Assembly: GCA_025934835.1 (NCBI GenBank)
Contig: JAICWL010000033.1
Location: 1 to 33,700 of the forward strand
DNA length: 33,700 nt
Direction of reading: 5' to 3'
Origin: Fimbriimonadaceae bacterium
GTDB lineage: Bacteria > Armatimonadota > Fimbriimonadia > Fimbriimonadales > Fimbriimonadaceae
Below, in pieces: positions 7,047-14,997 of this stretch (position 1 is its first letter; every line of letters begins with the position of its first letter). The translations under genes and the position numbers were made by a program. The notes beneath the pieces are model-generated. The model saw nothing but the letters and a program-made list of their open reading frames with translations, was not told the DNA's origin and made no database searches.

Positions 7047-7922
7047 CTATGCCGGGTGCCGGACCATCTTTGAGGGCTTGGGAGCGGCCAAGCGCACCAG
7101 TCGCGCCGCTTTCTCCGCACCTGGCTTCTGCAGCGTTTGAAGCATTTCCGAGGCCGTGACGAATCGATACCCTCGGTCTCGGAGTTCGTGGATCAGGAGA
7201 GGCAGCACGTCGAGCGTTTGTGTGACGCCATCGTGAAGAAGCAAAATGCCACCGTTCGATACGGAGTGCAGCGTTCGATCCACTATCTCGGATTCGCCGG
7301 GCCGGTCGAAATCGCCTGGATCGTCGGTCCAAAGCGTCGTCGTCATTCCGAGGTCGGACGCCGCGTCGATAACCCGGCTGTCGTAGTCGCCTCCGGGCGG
7401 GCGGCAGACGGTTGGCCGTACGTGACCAACGGACCATATGATGTCGTTGCACGCTTGGTATTCGGTGAGAATGTCCGCAGCGGTAAGGCGTGTCAGAGTT
7501 GCGTGGCTGAAAGTGTGGTTGCCGACCTCGTTCCCATCCGCCACGATATCCCTCAGAAGCTCGGGGTGCTTTTCGACCATTTTTCCGACCACGAAGAACG
7601 TGCCCCGGACGTGCTCTCTGCGAAGTATCGCGAGGAGCCGCTCGGTCCAGATCGGATGAGGGCCATCGTCGAATGTTAAGGCGACTACTTTATCCCCGGG
7701 GTTACCCCGGATGAGCTTTCGATAGGTGAGCCCGGCAAGCAGCTCCTCCCGGTCTTTCGCGCGAAGGTTCTCAGTAGATATGTACACTTCGTGCGAAGCC
7801 TGCTTCCATAAATGGTCCGATCGGACCGGTTGCGCGAGGTTGACGCGCGCGAGGGTGCCCGCACCCGCGCAGCCGACGGCACTCAGGGCGAGCACGGCAA
7901 AGGCCAAATAGTAATATTTCAT
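7047..7922 (-). CDS. Polysaccharide deacetylase (NodB domain), probable lipoprotein
   Basis: The 291-residue protein has a short hydrophobic leader ending in a possible lipobox (AVGC, Cys18) and a complete NodB/carbohydrate esterase 4 domain. Motif 1 is TFDDGP (Asp85, Asp86), motif 2 NHTFSH (His136 and His140 bind metal), motif 3 RPPGG at 174-178, and motif 5 LLHDG (His230). All catalytic residues are present, so it should remove N-acetyl groups from a surface amino-sugar polymer such as peptidoglycan or poly-GlcNAc. An in-frame GTG at 7928 is an alternative start. It is divergent from the HGSNAT-like gene and coupled to the GNAT gene, and is part of an amino-sugar editing locus. Confidence 0.9.
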   Translation of the reverse strand: MKYYYLAFAVLALSAVGCAGAGTLARVNLAQPVRSDHLWKQASHEVYISTENLRAKDREELLAGLTYRKLIRGNPGDKVVALTFDDGPHPIWTERLLAILRREHVRGTFFVVGKMVEKHPELLRDIVADGNEVGNHTFSHATLTRLTAADILTEYQACNDIIWSVGHVRPTVCRPPGGDYDSRVIDAASDLGMTTTLWTDDPGDFDRPGESEIVDRTLHSVSNGGILLLHDGVTQTLDVLPLLIHELRDRGYRFVTASEMLQTLQKPGAEKAARLVRLAAPKPSKMVRHPA

Positions 7923-7940
7923 CCCCACCAGTCCTAACTA

Positions 7941-7965
7941 TCGGAAAGGCACTGATTGTTTCCGA
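7941..7965. promoter_or_regulatory. Inverted repeat in the divergent deacetylase/acetyltransferase promoter region
   Basis: TCGGAAA (7941-7947) and TTTCCGA (7959-7965) are perfect inverted arms 11 nt apart, centred between the two divergent starts (7922 and 8003). The spacing and position suit a dimeric regulator's operator controlling both sides, but no regulator gene is nearby and chance cannot be excluded. Confidence 0.35.
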
Positions 7966-8002
7966 GGTCTCGCACGTTCACCATAGAGAGGCCTAAACAC
8001 CC

Positions 8003-9169
8003 ATGCAAGAGACAACGCCAATTGCCGCTGAAGCGGTCGTCGAGCTTGCGGAAGTCACGGCGCCGATCCAGCAGGCCGAGACGCCCCCTCGATCGAGGCG
8101 CTTCACGTCGCTAGATACACTCCGCGGCCTCACGATCGTGCTGATGCTACTCGTGAACAATATCGCGCTGGACACGGCGACGCCCGACCATCTGATGCAC
8201 GCGGGCTGGAATCAAGGCATGCGCCTTGCGGACGTGGTGTTCCCCTGGTTCCTCTTTTGTGTCGGCACGGCCATTCCGTTTTCATTCGCGTCCTTTCAGC
8301 GCCGCGAGCTTCCGGCTTGGCGATACGACCTCAAGATCGCGGGAAGGGCGGTGGCGCTTGTCGCCCTCGGCTGCTTGTTGAACTCGGCGGAGCAGAGAAC
8401 GCCTTTCTTTTCGATGGGAGTGCTGCAACTCATCGGGATGGCTTACCTGCTCGGCGCCTTCGTGTACGAGCTGCCCAAGTTTCGGCGAGCTGTCATCGCC
8501 TTCGGGTTGCTTTCCATATATGGCCTGGCGATCCTCTATCTTCCCGCTCCCGGCATGGCCGCAGGCACCTTCGAAGAGGGAAAGAATCTTATCGACAGCC
8601 TGAATAAATCGTATCTGGTTGGCTACAACCTCGACGGCATTCTGGCTGTGGCGCCTACCGGCGCGCTCGTCATCCTCGCTTCACTTTTCGGTGATCTGAT
8701 GCGCGAGCGAGATCTGGCAGCGTGGAAGCGTCTGGCACTGATTTTCGCTGGTGGAGGCGTCCTGCTCGGCATCGGCATAGCGCTGAATACGGTGCTCCCG
8801 TACAACAAGCCGGTTTGGACGCCTTCGTATATCCTCGTCTCAGGCGGGCTCGCGGCGCTCATCCTGGGCGTTTTGCACGCCGCGACGGATTTCGGCAAGT
8901 GGAAGGGCTGGACGTTTCCGCTGGTGGTCTTCGGCAGCAACGCGCTGCTGGCGTACGTCGCGCCCATCCTGGTCAAGCTTCTGATTCTTCAGGTGTGGGT
9001 CGTCAAGACGCCCGACGGCCACGTTCCGTTGCAACAAGCTGTTTTGAATGCAATGATTCGATGGTTCGGAAGAATCGATGGCGGCTGGGCGTACACAGCA
9101 CTGTACATCTGCTTCTGGTGGGCCATCCTATGGCTATTGTATAGAAAGCGGGTGTTCCTCAAGGTCTAG
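8003..9169 (+). CDS. HGSNAT-like membrane acetyltransferase (DUF5009/DUF1624)
   Basis: The 388-residue polytopic protein opens with RRFTSLDTLRGLTIVLMLLVNN, the signature of the heparan-alpha-glucosaminide N-acetyltransferase family, followed by HAGWNQGMRLADVVFPWFLF. His66 is the likely acetyl-accepting residue and Asp77 is also conserved. About ten membrane spans follow. Family members carry acetyl groups across the membrane from cytoplasmic acetyl-CoA to amino sugars on the far side. It stands 7 nt upstream of the GH18-deacetylase-GT2 gene on the same strand and opposite a NodB deacetylase, which suggests it re-acetylates or caps the same polymer. A GAGAGG lies 12 nt before the ATG. Confidence 0.85.
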   Translation: MQETTPIAAEAVVELAEVTAPIQQAETPPRSRRFTSLDTLRGLTIVLMLLVNNIALDTATPDHLMHAGWNQGMRLADVVFPWFLFCVGTAIPFSFASFQRRELPAWRYDLKIAGRAVALVALGCLLNSAEQRTPFFSMGVLQLIGMAYLLGAFVYELPKFRRAVIAFGLLSIYGLAILYLPAPGMAAGTFEEGKNLIDSLNKSYLVGYNLDGILAVAPTGALVILASLFGDLMRERDLAAWKRLALIFAGGGVLLGIGIALNTVLPYNKPVWTPSYILVSGGLAALILGVLHAATDFGKWKGWTFPLVVFGSNALLAYVAPILVKLLILQVWVVKTPDGHVPLQQAVLNAMIRWFGRIDGGWAYTALYICFWWAILWLLYRKRVFLKV

Positions 9170-9176
9170 GCGATAC

Positions 9177-12100
9177 ATGGACGGGAATCCGATCTTCTTC
9201 GATCCCAAAGGGAAGCGTGGCACCAGGGTGTCGAGGCTCGCTGCTGTCGCCGGAATACTAACGGCCATCGTCACGACTGCATTCGTCCTCACGATGCTGT
9301 TCGTGATTCCGGCCCTGCCGTCGACGAGCGGAAACAAGCCCCATGGCCTTTTTCCGTCGCTGCCTTATCGAAAGCCGCGCGCCGACTTCCTGATGTCCAA
9401 AGTGCGCCGCCAGCTCCGCGATGACGTGCTGCGCAATCAGAAGCGGTTTAAGATTCCCCCGGCGCACGCGGAGAAAGTAATTGCCGGTTTCTACACGCCG
9501 TGGCAGGACAGCGGCATCTTTTCGCTGCGCGCGAATGCGTCGAAGCTGACTACGGTTATGCCCGTTTGGTGCCGGTTGGCGGCACCGGGAGATTCGCTCG
9601 ACATCAGCGACTTCGAGCACGACGACCGAAGACAGGACGTGATCGACATCGCGAGGGCCAACGGCCTGCGCATCGTTCCGGTGATCACGAACGCCATCGA
9701 TGATGACTGGTACCCCGAGCGAGTCGGCAGGCTCTTCGCTTCTCCGGCAGCCGAGCACCGCTTGGCCGTCAATATTCGGTCTTGGCTCGTGGCCAGTGCA
9801 TTTCAAGGAGTCAATTTCGACTTCGAGAATCTTGATTCAGCGGAAGAGTCCCAGTACGCATCGTTCTTGAAGGTGCTGCGCGCGGAGCTCGATCCGTACA
9901 ACCTTACGATCTCAATCGATGTCCAGGCGGGCGACGACGAGCTTCCGCTCGAAGATGTAGCGGACCAGGTCGACTTTCTCATGCTGATGGCATACGACCA
10001 GCATTGGGAAAGTGGCTTGCCAGGGCCGATTGCCGATCTCGACTGGACACAGACCGTCCTCGAACGGACGCTTAGGCGCGTGCCGGAAGACAAGGTCGTG
10101 ATGGGTATCGGCAACTACTCATACGACTGGAAGGCTGGCAAGCCTGGCGCTGAGGACGTTTCGTACGAAGACGCGCTCTCGACGGCTCAGGGCTACAGAG
10201 ACGAGCCTCCTAGCCGGGTGATCAAATTTGACCCGGACTCGCTCAACAGCACGTTCGAGTACGACGATGACGACAACGTCCGACACGTCGTGTGGATGCT
10301 TGACGCGGTTTCAGCGTTCAACCAGTGGGCCAGCGCAAAGCCGTATGGGATTCGCGGCGCCGCGCTGTGGGCGCTCGGTAAAGAGGATCCGGCAATTTGG
10401 ACCTTCTTCGACAAGAACAAGCTATCCCAGCCCCTCGACGCGAAAGCGCTCGAAGCCGTGCGCTTTCCGTACGAAGTCAGCTATACCGGTAAAGGCGAGA
10501 TCCTCACCGTGAAGAACTTGCCGCAGCAGGGCAAGCGCACGATCGACTTCGACAAATCGGAAGGCGTCATCACCTCCGCCAAATACGAATCGTATCCGTT
10601 CCCGTACGTGATACAGAAGTCGGGATTCGTTCCGAAGAAGCTTGTGCTCACGTTCGACGATGGGCCGGACCGGCAGTTCACTGGGCCGATCCTGGACACA
10701 CTCAAGCAACTCCAAGTGCCCGCGACATTCTTCGTCGTCGGAAAGAACGCTCGGGCGAACCCCGATTTGGTCCAGCGCGAGTACGATCAAGGCGACGAGA
10801 TCGGCAGCCACACGTTCCTGCATCCCGACCTGGGCAGGGTGAGCGATTGGCGAGCGAGCCTCGAACTCGATGCCACGCAACGAGCGATCGAAAGCGTGGT
10901 CGGCAGATCCACCGTGCTTTTCCGGCCGCCATACAACGCCGACAGTCAGCCGGAAAACCCCGACCAGGTTAAGCCGGTTATCACAGCCTCCAAATTCCAC
11001 TACATCGTCGTGGGAGAAAACGTCGATCCGCAGGATTGGAACCTCGATGTTCCGCTGCCTGGCGGAGGATATCGAAGGAAAACTGCCGAAGACATCGCCT
11101 CATCGGTGATCAGCACGGTCGTTTCCCGCGCAGGGACCGGCGACGAAGGAAACATCATCCTTCTGCACGACGCCGGCGGAGACCGTTCGGCCACGATCGA
11201 GGCGCTCAAGATCTTGGTGCCCGAGCTCAAGGCGAAGGGGTATCAGTTCGTTACGGTTGCCGACCTGCTGGGCAAGACGCGAGGCCAGATCATGCCGGCA
11301 GTCAGGCCCCAAGACCGAATGCTGCTGCTGCTCGACCGAATCGTCTTCGGCGCAGTATTCGGGCTAGATTCGTTCCTTGCGATCGCATTCATCGTAGCGA
11401 TTGCTCTGGGGCTGTCACGCATAGTTTTCATCGCCCCGCTCGCGATCTGGCATAGCATCCAACGCTCCCGGAAGGTCTTCAGCCCAACTTTTCGGCCGCC
11501 CGTCACGGCGCTTATCGCGGCATACAACGAGGACAAGGTAATCGTGCGCACGATTCAGAGCATCCTCGCGTCGGAATATCCTGTTCGCGAAGTCGTAGTC
11601 GTGGACGATGGCTCGACGGACGCTACAGCGCGAACCGTGCAGGATGCGTTCCGAGACGATGATCGGGTCGTCGTGATATCCCAGCAGAACACGGGCAAAG
11701 CGGGTGCGCTCAATGCAGGCATTGAGGCGGCCGGAGGCGAGATTCTATTCTGCGTGGACGCCGATACGCAGCTCGATCCCAAAGCTGTCGGAGCGTTGGT
11801 GCGCCATTTCGAGGATGCCGAGGTGGGCGCGGTCGCCGGGAACGTTCGCGTAGGCAATCGACACAACCTGCTAACGACGTGGCAGGCGATCGAGTACACG
11901 ACATCTCAGAACCTCGACCGCCGTGCCTACGCGCTTCTCAATGCCATCACAGTTGTTCCAGGCGCAATCGGAGCATGGCGGAAGCAGGCGATTGTTTCGG
12001 TCGGCGGCTACCAAAGAGACACGCTCGCAGAGGACATGGACCTCACTTGGAGGCTGAGACGGGCAGGCTGGACGCTCGAAAATGAAGCGGAGGCGATTGC

Positions 12101-12689
12101 CTACACCGAGGCTCCGGACACGCTCCGATCATTCTTCAAGCAGAGGTTCCGATGGGCGTTCGGCACGCTTCAGTGTCTGTGCAAGCATCGTTCTGCGCTG
12201 TTCCGCTACGGATGGTTTGGCTGGCTCGCGCTTCCTGCCCTGTGGCTCTTCCAAGTCGCGTTCCAGGTGCTCGCGCCTCTTGTCGATCTACAAGTCGTTT
12301 ATTCCCTCGGCGCATACGGCGCGGCTGTGGCGTTCCCGAGCGGCCAAGTCGAGGTTTCGCCGCTCGCAGCGGCGACGCAAAACCTTGGGCAGGTGGGCTT
12401 CCTGTACGCGCTGTTCTTCGCCGTGGAGTTGCTGGCGGGGGTCGTCGCATACAAAATGGAGCGCCGCCCGATGGGCGTCCTTTGGTGGCTGTTCCTGCAG
12501 CGATTCTGCTATCGGCAGATCATGTACGGGGTCATCTGCAAGTCGGTAACACGAGCTCTGCACGGGAACAAGCAGTCGTGGGGCAAGCTCGAGCGTACGG
12601 GCGCCGTGGCGCTCCCGCCGGACCCGAATACCAAGCTGGGCGAGCACCCGCGAGAGGTTGGCGCGGGTTCGGACAAGCGCTCGCGCTAA
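9177..12689 (+). CDS. Trifunctional membrane protein: GH18 hydrolase - NodB deacetylase - GT2 polysaccharide synthase
   Basis: The 1170-residue chain reads: cytoplasmic basic N-terminus; membrane span about 20-45; GH18 domain about 100-408 of the YaaH/SleL type with GVNFDFE (Asp215, acid Glu217); a beta-rich linker about 427-485; a NodB deacetylase about 486-700 with TFDDGP (Asp494, Asp495) and SHTFLH (His545, His549); span(s) about 720-755; a processive GT2 domain about 775-1000 with CVDADT (Asp861, Asp863), LAEDMDLTWRLRRAGW and QRFRW (Gln989, Arg992, Trp993); then C-terminal spans. The topology is consistent: hydrolase and deacetylase outside, synthase inside. The QxxRW motif indicates a beta-linked polymer. 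The start is 7 nt after the acetyltransferase stop, since the longer frame overlaps that gene. The polymer is inferred to contain GlcNAc; the linkage is unknown. Confidence 0.9.
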   Translation: MDGNPIFFDPKGKRGTRVSRLAAVAGILTAIVTTAFVLTMLFVIPALPSTSGNKPHGLFPSLPYRKPRADFLMSKVRRQLRDDVLRNQKRFKIPPAHAEKVIAGFYTPWQDSGIFSLRANASKLTTVMPVWCRLAAPGDSLDISDFEHDDRRQDVIDIARANGLRIVPVITNAIDDDWYPERVGRLFASPAAEHRLAVNIRSWLVASAFQGVNFDFENLDSAEESQYASFLKVLRAELDPYNLTISIDVQAGDDELPLEDVADQVDFLMLMAYDQHWESGLPGPIADLDWTQTVLERTLRRVPEDKVVMGIGNYSYDWKAGKPGAEDVSYEDALSTAQGYRDEPPSRVIKFDPDSLNSTFEYDDDDNVRHVVWMLDAVSAFNQWASAKPYGIRGAALWALGKEDPAIWTFFDKNKLSQPLDAKALEAVRFPYEVSYTGKGEILTVKNLPQQGKRTIDFDKSEGVITSAKYESYPFPYVIQKSGFVPKKLVLTFDDGPDRQFTGPILDTLKQLQVPATFFVVGKNARANPDLVQREYDQGDEIGSHTFLHPDLGRVSDWRASLELDATQRAIESVVGRSTVLFRPPYNADSQPENPDQVKPVITASKFHYIVVGENVDPQDWNLDVPLPGGGYRRKTAEDIASSVISTVVSRAGTGDEGNIILLHDAGGDRSATIEALKILVPELKAKGYQFVTVADLLGKTRGQIMPAVRPQDRMLLLLDRIVFGAVFGLDSFLAIAFIVAIALGLSRIVFIAPLAIWHSIQRSRKVFSPTFRPPVTALIAAYNEDKVIVRTIQSILASEYPVREVVVVDDGSTDATARTVQDAFRDDDRVVVISQQNTGKAGALNAGIEAAGGEILFCVDADTQLDPKAVGALVRHFEDAEVGAVAGNVRVGNRHNLLTTWQAIEYTTSQNLDRRAYALLNAITVVPGAIGAWRKQAIVSVGGYQRDTLAEDMDLTWRLRRAGWTLENEAEAIAYTEAPDTLRSFFKQRFRWAFGTLQCLCKHRSALFRYGWFGWLALPALWLFQVAFQVLAPLVDLQVVYSLGAYGAAVAFPSGQVEVSPLAAATQNLGQVGFLYALFFAVELLAGVVAYKMERRPMGVLWWLFLQRFCYRQIMYGVICKSVTRALHGNKQSWGKLERTGAVALPPDPNTKLGEHPREVGAGSDKRSR

Positions 12690-13153
12690 ACGAGAGCGTG
12701 GCCGCTTCCGTCCTTGACGTCCCCTGCCAAGATGCGCGCGGCATCTATCAGCGAGATCACTACGCAAATCGCGTATGTCATATCGAGCTGATAGTAGATA
12801 AGGTACGTGCTGAGGAGGAAGAGCAGCCCGGAGCCCCACCTTCCAATGTAGAACCGATGGACCCCCAGCGGCCCGGCCACGACCGCAAGGAGCGCGGCGA
12901 CCATCTTGCTCTTCGTGGGCGCTGTGAATGTCGGCAAACCGATCGGCATAGCGTGCGGCGGCGTCGCATGATGGCCGAACCCCTGTAGAATCGCCCGAAG
13001 GTCGGGCATATCCGCGGCGCGCATGGCCGATCCCGATGATGTCTCGTAGATCGTAGTGTCGGGCCGGATACGGCCTTCCAGACACCATTGCCGCAGACCG
13101 GCAGCATCGATCGGCCCGTAAACCTGCCCGTCCGCGCCCACCACCGAATACAT
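12686..13153 (-). CDS. GYF-like and TM2 domain membrane protein (copy B)
   Basis: The 155-residue product begins MYSVVGADGQVYGPIDAAGL, a GYF_2-type domain (Gly-Pro and the Leu-x-x-Trp...Glu-Gly-Arg-Ile pattern), then a Pro/Ala linker and a TM2 domain (two membrane spans around GPLGVHRFYIGRWGSG and LIDAARIL). The function of these proteins is unknown; the GYF_2 part is thought to bind proteins. The start at 13153 lines up with its neighbour's start, although the frame stays open 36 codons further upstream into that gene. It follows copy A by 5 nt and is clearly a tandem duplicate. Its stop overlaps that of the synthase gene by 4 nt (CTAA). Confidence 0.82.
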   Translation of the reverse strand: MYSVVGADGQVYGPIDAAGLRQWCLEGRIRPDTTIYETSSGSAMRAADMPDLRAILQGFGHHATPPHAMPIGLPTFTAPTKSKMVAALLAVVAGPLGVHRFYIGRWGSGLLFLLSTYLIYYQLDMTYAICVVISLIDAARILAGDVKDGSGHALV

Positions 13154-13158
13154 GCGGC

Positions 13159-13671
13159 CTATGCCAGCGACCGGCCGCTCGGCTCGCGAAGGCTCCCTGT
13201 TGCGATTAATATGATGTCGACGATCGCCCAGACGCCGGTGATGATGGCGCCGTAGCCGCATGTCAAGATGGTGATCAGGGCCATCGCCAACCCCGTCCCG
13301 GTATGCCCCAGATAGAATCGGTGGATGCCAAACGCGCCGAGAAAGAGCGCCAGCACAATCGCGAGCGCCATGTTTTTCCGAGGCGTATCCGTGGGGAAGG
13401 ATCCGGGGCGCGCGTACATCGAGGGAGCGTAGGGGTCGCGCTGCAGGTTCGAATGCATTGAGCTAGCACCGAACTGAGGCGGAGCCGTTGCTGCCTGCGC
13501 CGGAAAAAGGTCGTCCAACAGCCTGATATCGCCTGCGCGCATAACGCGGCCGTCAAGCGGGTCGATCATCTTGGAGTCCCGCGAAATGCGTCCTTCGGCG
13601 ATCCACAGCCGTAGGGTGTCCATATCAACGGGCCCATAAACTTGCCCGTCTACTCCGATCACCGAGTACAT
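13159..13671 (-). CDS. GYF-like and TM2 domain membrane protein (copy A)
   Basis: The 170-residue paralogue of the next gene starts MYSVIGVDGQVYGPVDMDTL, the same GYF_2 start, with a longer Met/Pro/Ser-rich linker (residues about 65-100) and a TM2 domain containing GAFGIHRFYLGHTGTG and GVWAIVDIILI. The GxHRFYLG motif is the TM2 hallmark. Conservation between the copies is strongest at the N-terminal 20 residues and the TM2 turn. The pair is transcribed away from hisS across a 69-nt gap. No function can be assigned. Confidence 0.82.
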   Translation of the reverse strand: MYSVIGVDGQVYGPVDMDTLRLWIAEGRISRDSKMIDPLDGRVMRAGDIRLLDDLFPAQAATAPPQFGASSMHSNLQRDPYAPSMYARPGSFPTDTPRKNMALAIVLALFLGAFGIHRFYLGHTGTGLAMALITILTCGYGAIITGVWAIVDIILIATGSLREPSGRSLA

Positions 13672-13727
13672 CGCCTATATCTTCGCTCATTCCTGGCTGA
13701 GTCGTTCGAGTTACTGAGGCGGTCGGC

Positions 13728-13733
13728 CAAAAT
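13728..13733 (+). promoter_or_regulatory. Possible -10 element (CAAAAT) seven bases before hisS
   Basis: CAAAAT ends 7 nt before the hisS ATG, and the same hexamer precedes leuD. A second candidate, TAATCT at 13733-13738, lies only 2 nt from the ATG. There is no Shine-Dalgarno, so hisS may be leaderless or nearly so. Confidence 0.25.
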
Positions 13734-13740
13734 AATCTCC

Positions 13741-14997
13741 ATGCCTTTCCAGGCTCCCCGAGGCACCGAAGACGTCCTGCCGTCCGATTCGCACCGTTGG
13801 TCGCGGCTCGAAAGCATATTCCGAGAGCTCTCTTCGCGGTATGGATACCACGAGGTGCGCACCCCTACGTTCGAGGACACTTCGCTTTTCGTTCGGACCA
13901 GTGGCGACACGAGCGACATCGTCAGCAAGGAAATGTACACGTTCTCGGACAAGGGAGGGCGCGACCTCACGCTGAAGCCCGAAGGAACCGCGCCGATAAT
14001 GCGCGCGGTCATCGAGCATAATCTCTGCCCGCCGGGCGCCGTGCTGCGCATGAGCTACATCATGCCGATATTCCGCTATGGAAGGCCCCAAAAGGGCAGG
14101 TATCGCGAAGCGCACCAGGTCGGCTTGGAGATTTTGGGCTCCCCTTCGCCCGCAGCGGATGCCGAGATCATCGAAATGACCGTCAAGTTCTATGATCTGA
14201 TCGGCATCGAAGGGGCTGAGGTCAAGCTGAGCACGCTGGGCCGCGAAGAGTGCCGAGTTCGGTTCCGCGAAGCGATCTTGGAGCATACGAGGTCTTTCCT
14301 CGCAGATCAGCCCGAAGAAGCTAGGTCGAAGGTCGAGCGCAACCCGCTCAGGATGCTGGACAGCAAAGATCCGGACACCCAAGCAGCATTGCAAGGTTTG
14401 CGGCCGATCCTCGATTTTCTCGAGCCGGAATCGCGGGCAAATTTCGACACTCTCCAAGAGCTGTTGCAAGAGGCGGACATCCGGTACCAGGTCGATCCTT
14501 CGATCGTGCGGGGCTTGGACTACTACACCGAGACGGTGTTCGAGGTTCAATCGAGCAAGCTCGGAGCCCAAAGTTCCCTTTGCGGGGGAGGCCGATACGA
14601 TTGCCTGTCCGAGGAACTCGGCGGGCGCCCACTTCCGGCCGTGGGAGTTGCGATGGGAATCGAGCGGGCGTTGCTCGTGCTCGACGAGCTTGGCAAGGCC
14701 GGCGAGAGCGACCGCCCGGATCTCTTCGTGGTAACCGCGGGGAACCAAGCTGCCGGCGCCGCTCGCGAGCTGGCAAGAAAGCTGCGCTCGTCCGGCTATT
14801 CTGTTCTGCTCGACATCGACCAAAAAAGCCTCAAGTCGCAGCTTCGCCAGGCGGACAAGAGCGGCGCGCGGTACGCCGCAATCATCGGGGAGGACGAGCT
14901 CGGACGAGGCACAGCGCAGCTGCGGGACCTCGCCACGAGCGAACAATCTGAGATTCCGCTCGAGGAGATCGCTCGGCATTTGGGCGGGAAAGCCTGA
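13741..14997 (+). CDS. hisS: Histidine--tRNA ligase
   Basis: The 418-residue protein is a class II synthetase of standard HisRS length. It starts at the family N-terminus (FQAPRGTEDVLPSD), has motif 2 in the region around RYGRPQKGRYREAHQVGLEILG, the HisRS signatures VRGLDYYTETVFE and GGGRYDCLSEELGG, motif 3 near AVGVAMGIERALLVL, and the anticodon-binding domain at the C-terminus. It charges tRNA-His. The ATG at 13741 is chosen over upstream in-frame codons because they have no family similarity. Its TGA stop overlaps the ATG of the barrel gene by one base, indicating translational coupling. Confidence 0.97.
   Translation: MPFQAPRGTEDVLPSDSHRWSRLESIFRELSSRYGYHEVRTPTFEDTSLFVRTSGDTSDIVSKEMYTFSDKGGRDLTLKPEGTAPIMRAVIEHNLCPPGAVLRMSYIMPIFRYGRPQKGRYREAHQVGLEILGSPSPAADAEIIEMTVKFYDLIGIEGAEVKLSTLGREECRVRFREAILEHTRSFLADQPEEARSKVERNPLRMLDSKDPDTQAALQGLRPILDFLEPESRANFDTLQELLQEADIRYQVDPSIVRGLDYYTETVFEVQSSKLGAQSSLCGGGRYDCLSEELGGRPLPAVGVAMGIERALLVLDELGKAGESDRPDLFVVTAGNQAAGAARELARKLRSSGYSVLLDIDQKSLKSQLRQADKSGARYAAIIGEDELGRGTAQLRDLATSEQSEIPLEEIARHLGGKA

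Noticed and set aside
9078..9176. 33-codon upstream extension of the GH18-deacetylase-GT2 gene
   Set aside because: It overlaps the end of the acetyltransferase gene in another frame and would place a low-complexity Ser/Cys stretch before the membrane anchor.
13711..14979. 422-codon open frame antisense to hisS
   Set aside because: It mirrors the codon pattern of a clear hisS gene, has no recognisable domain, and arises from high GC at third positions.
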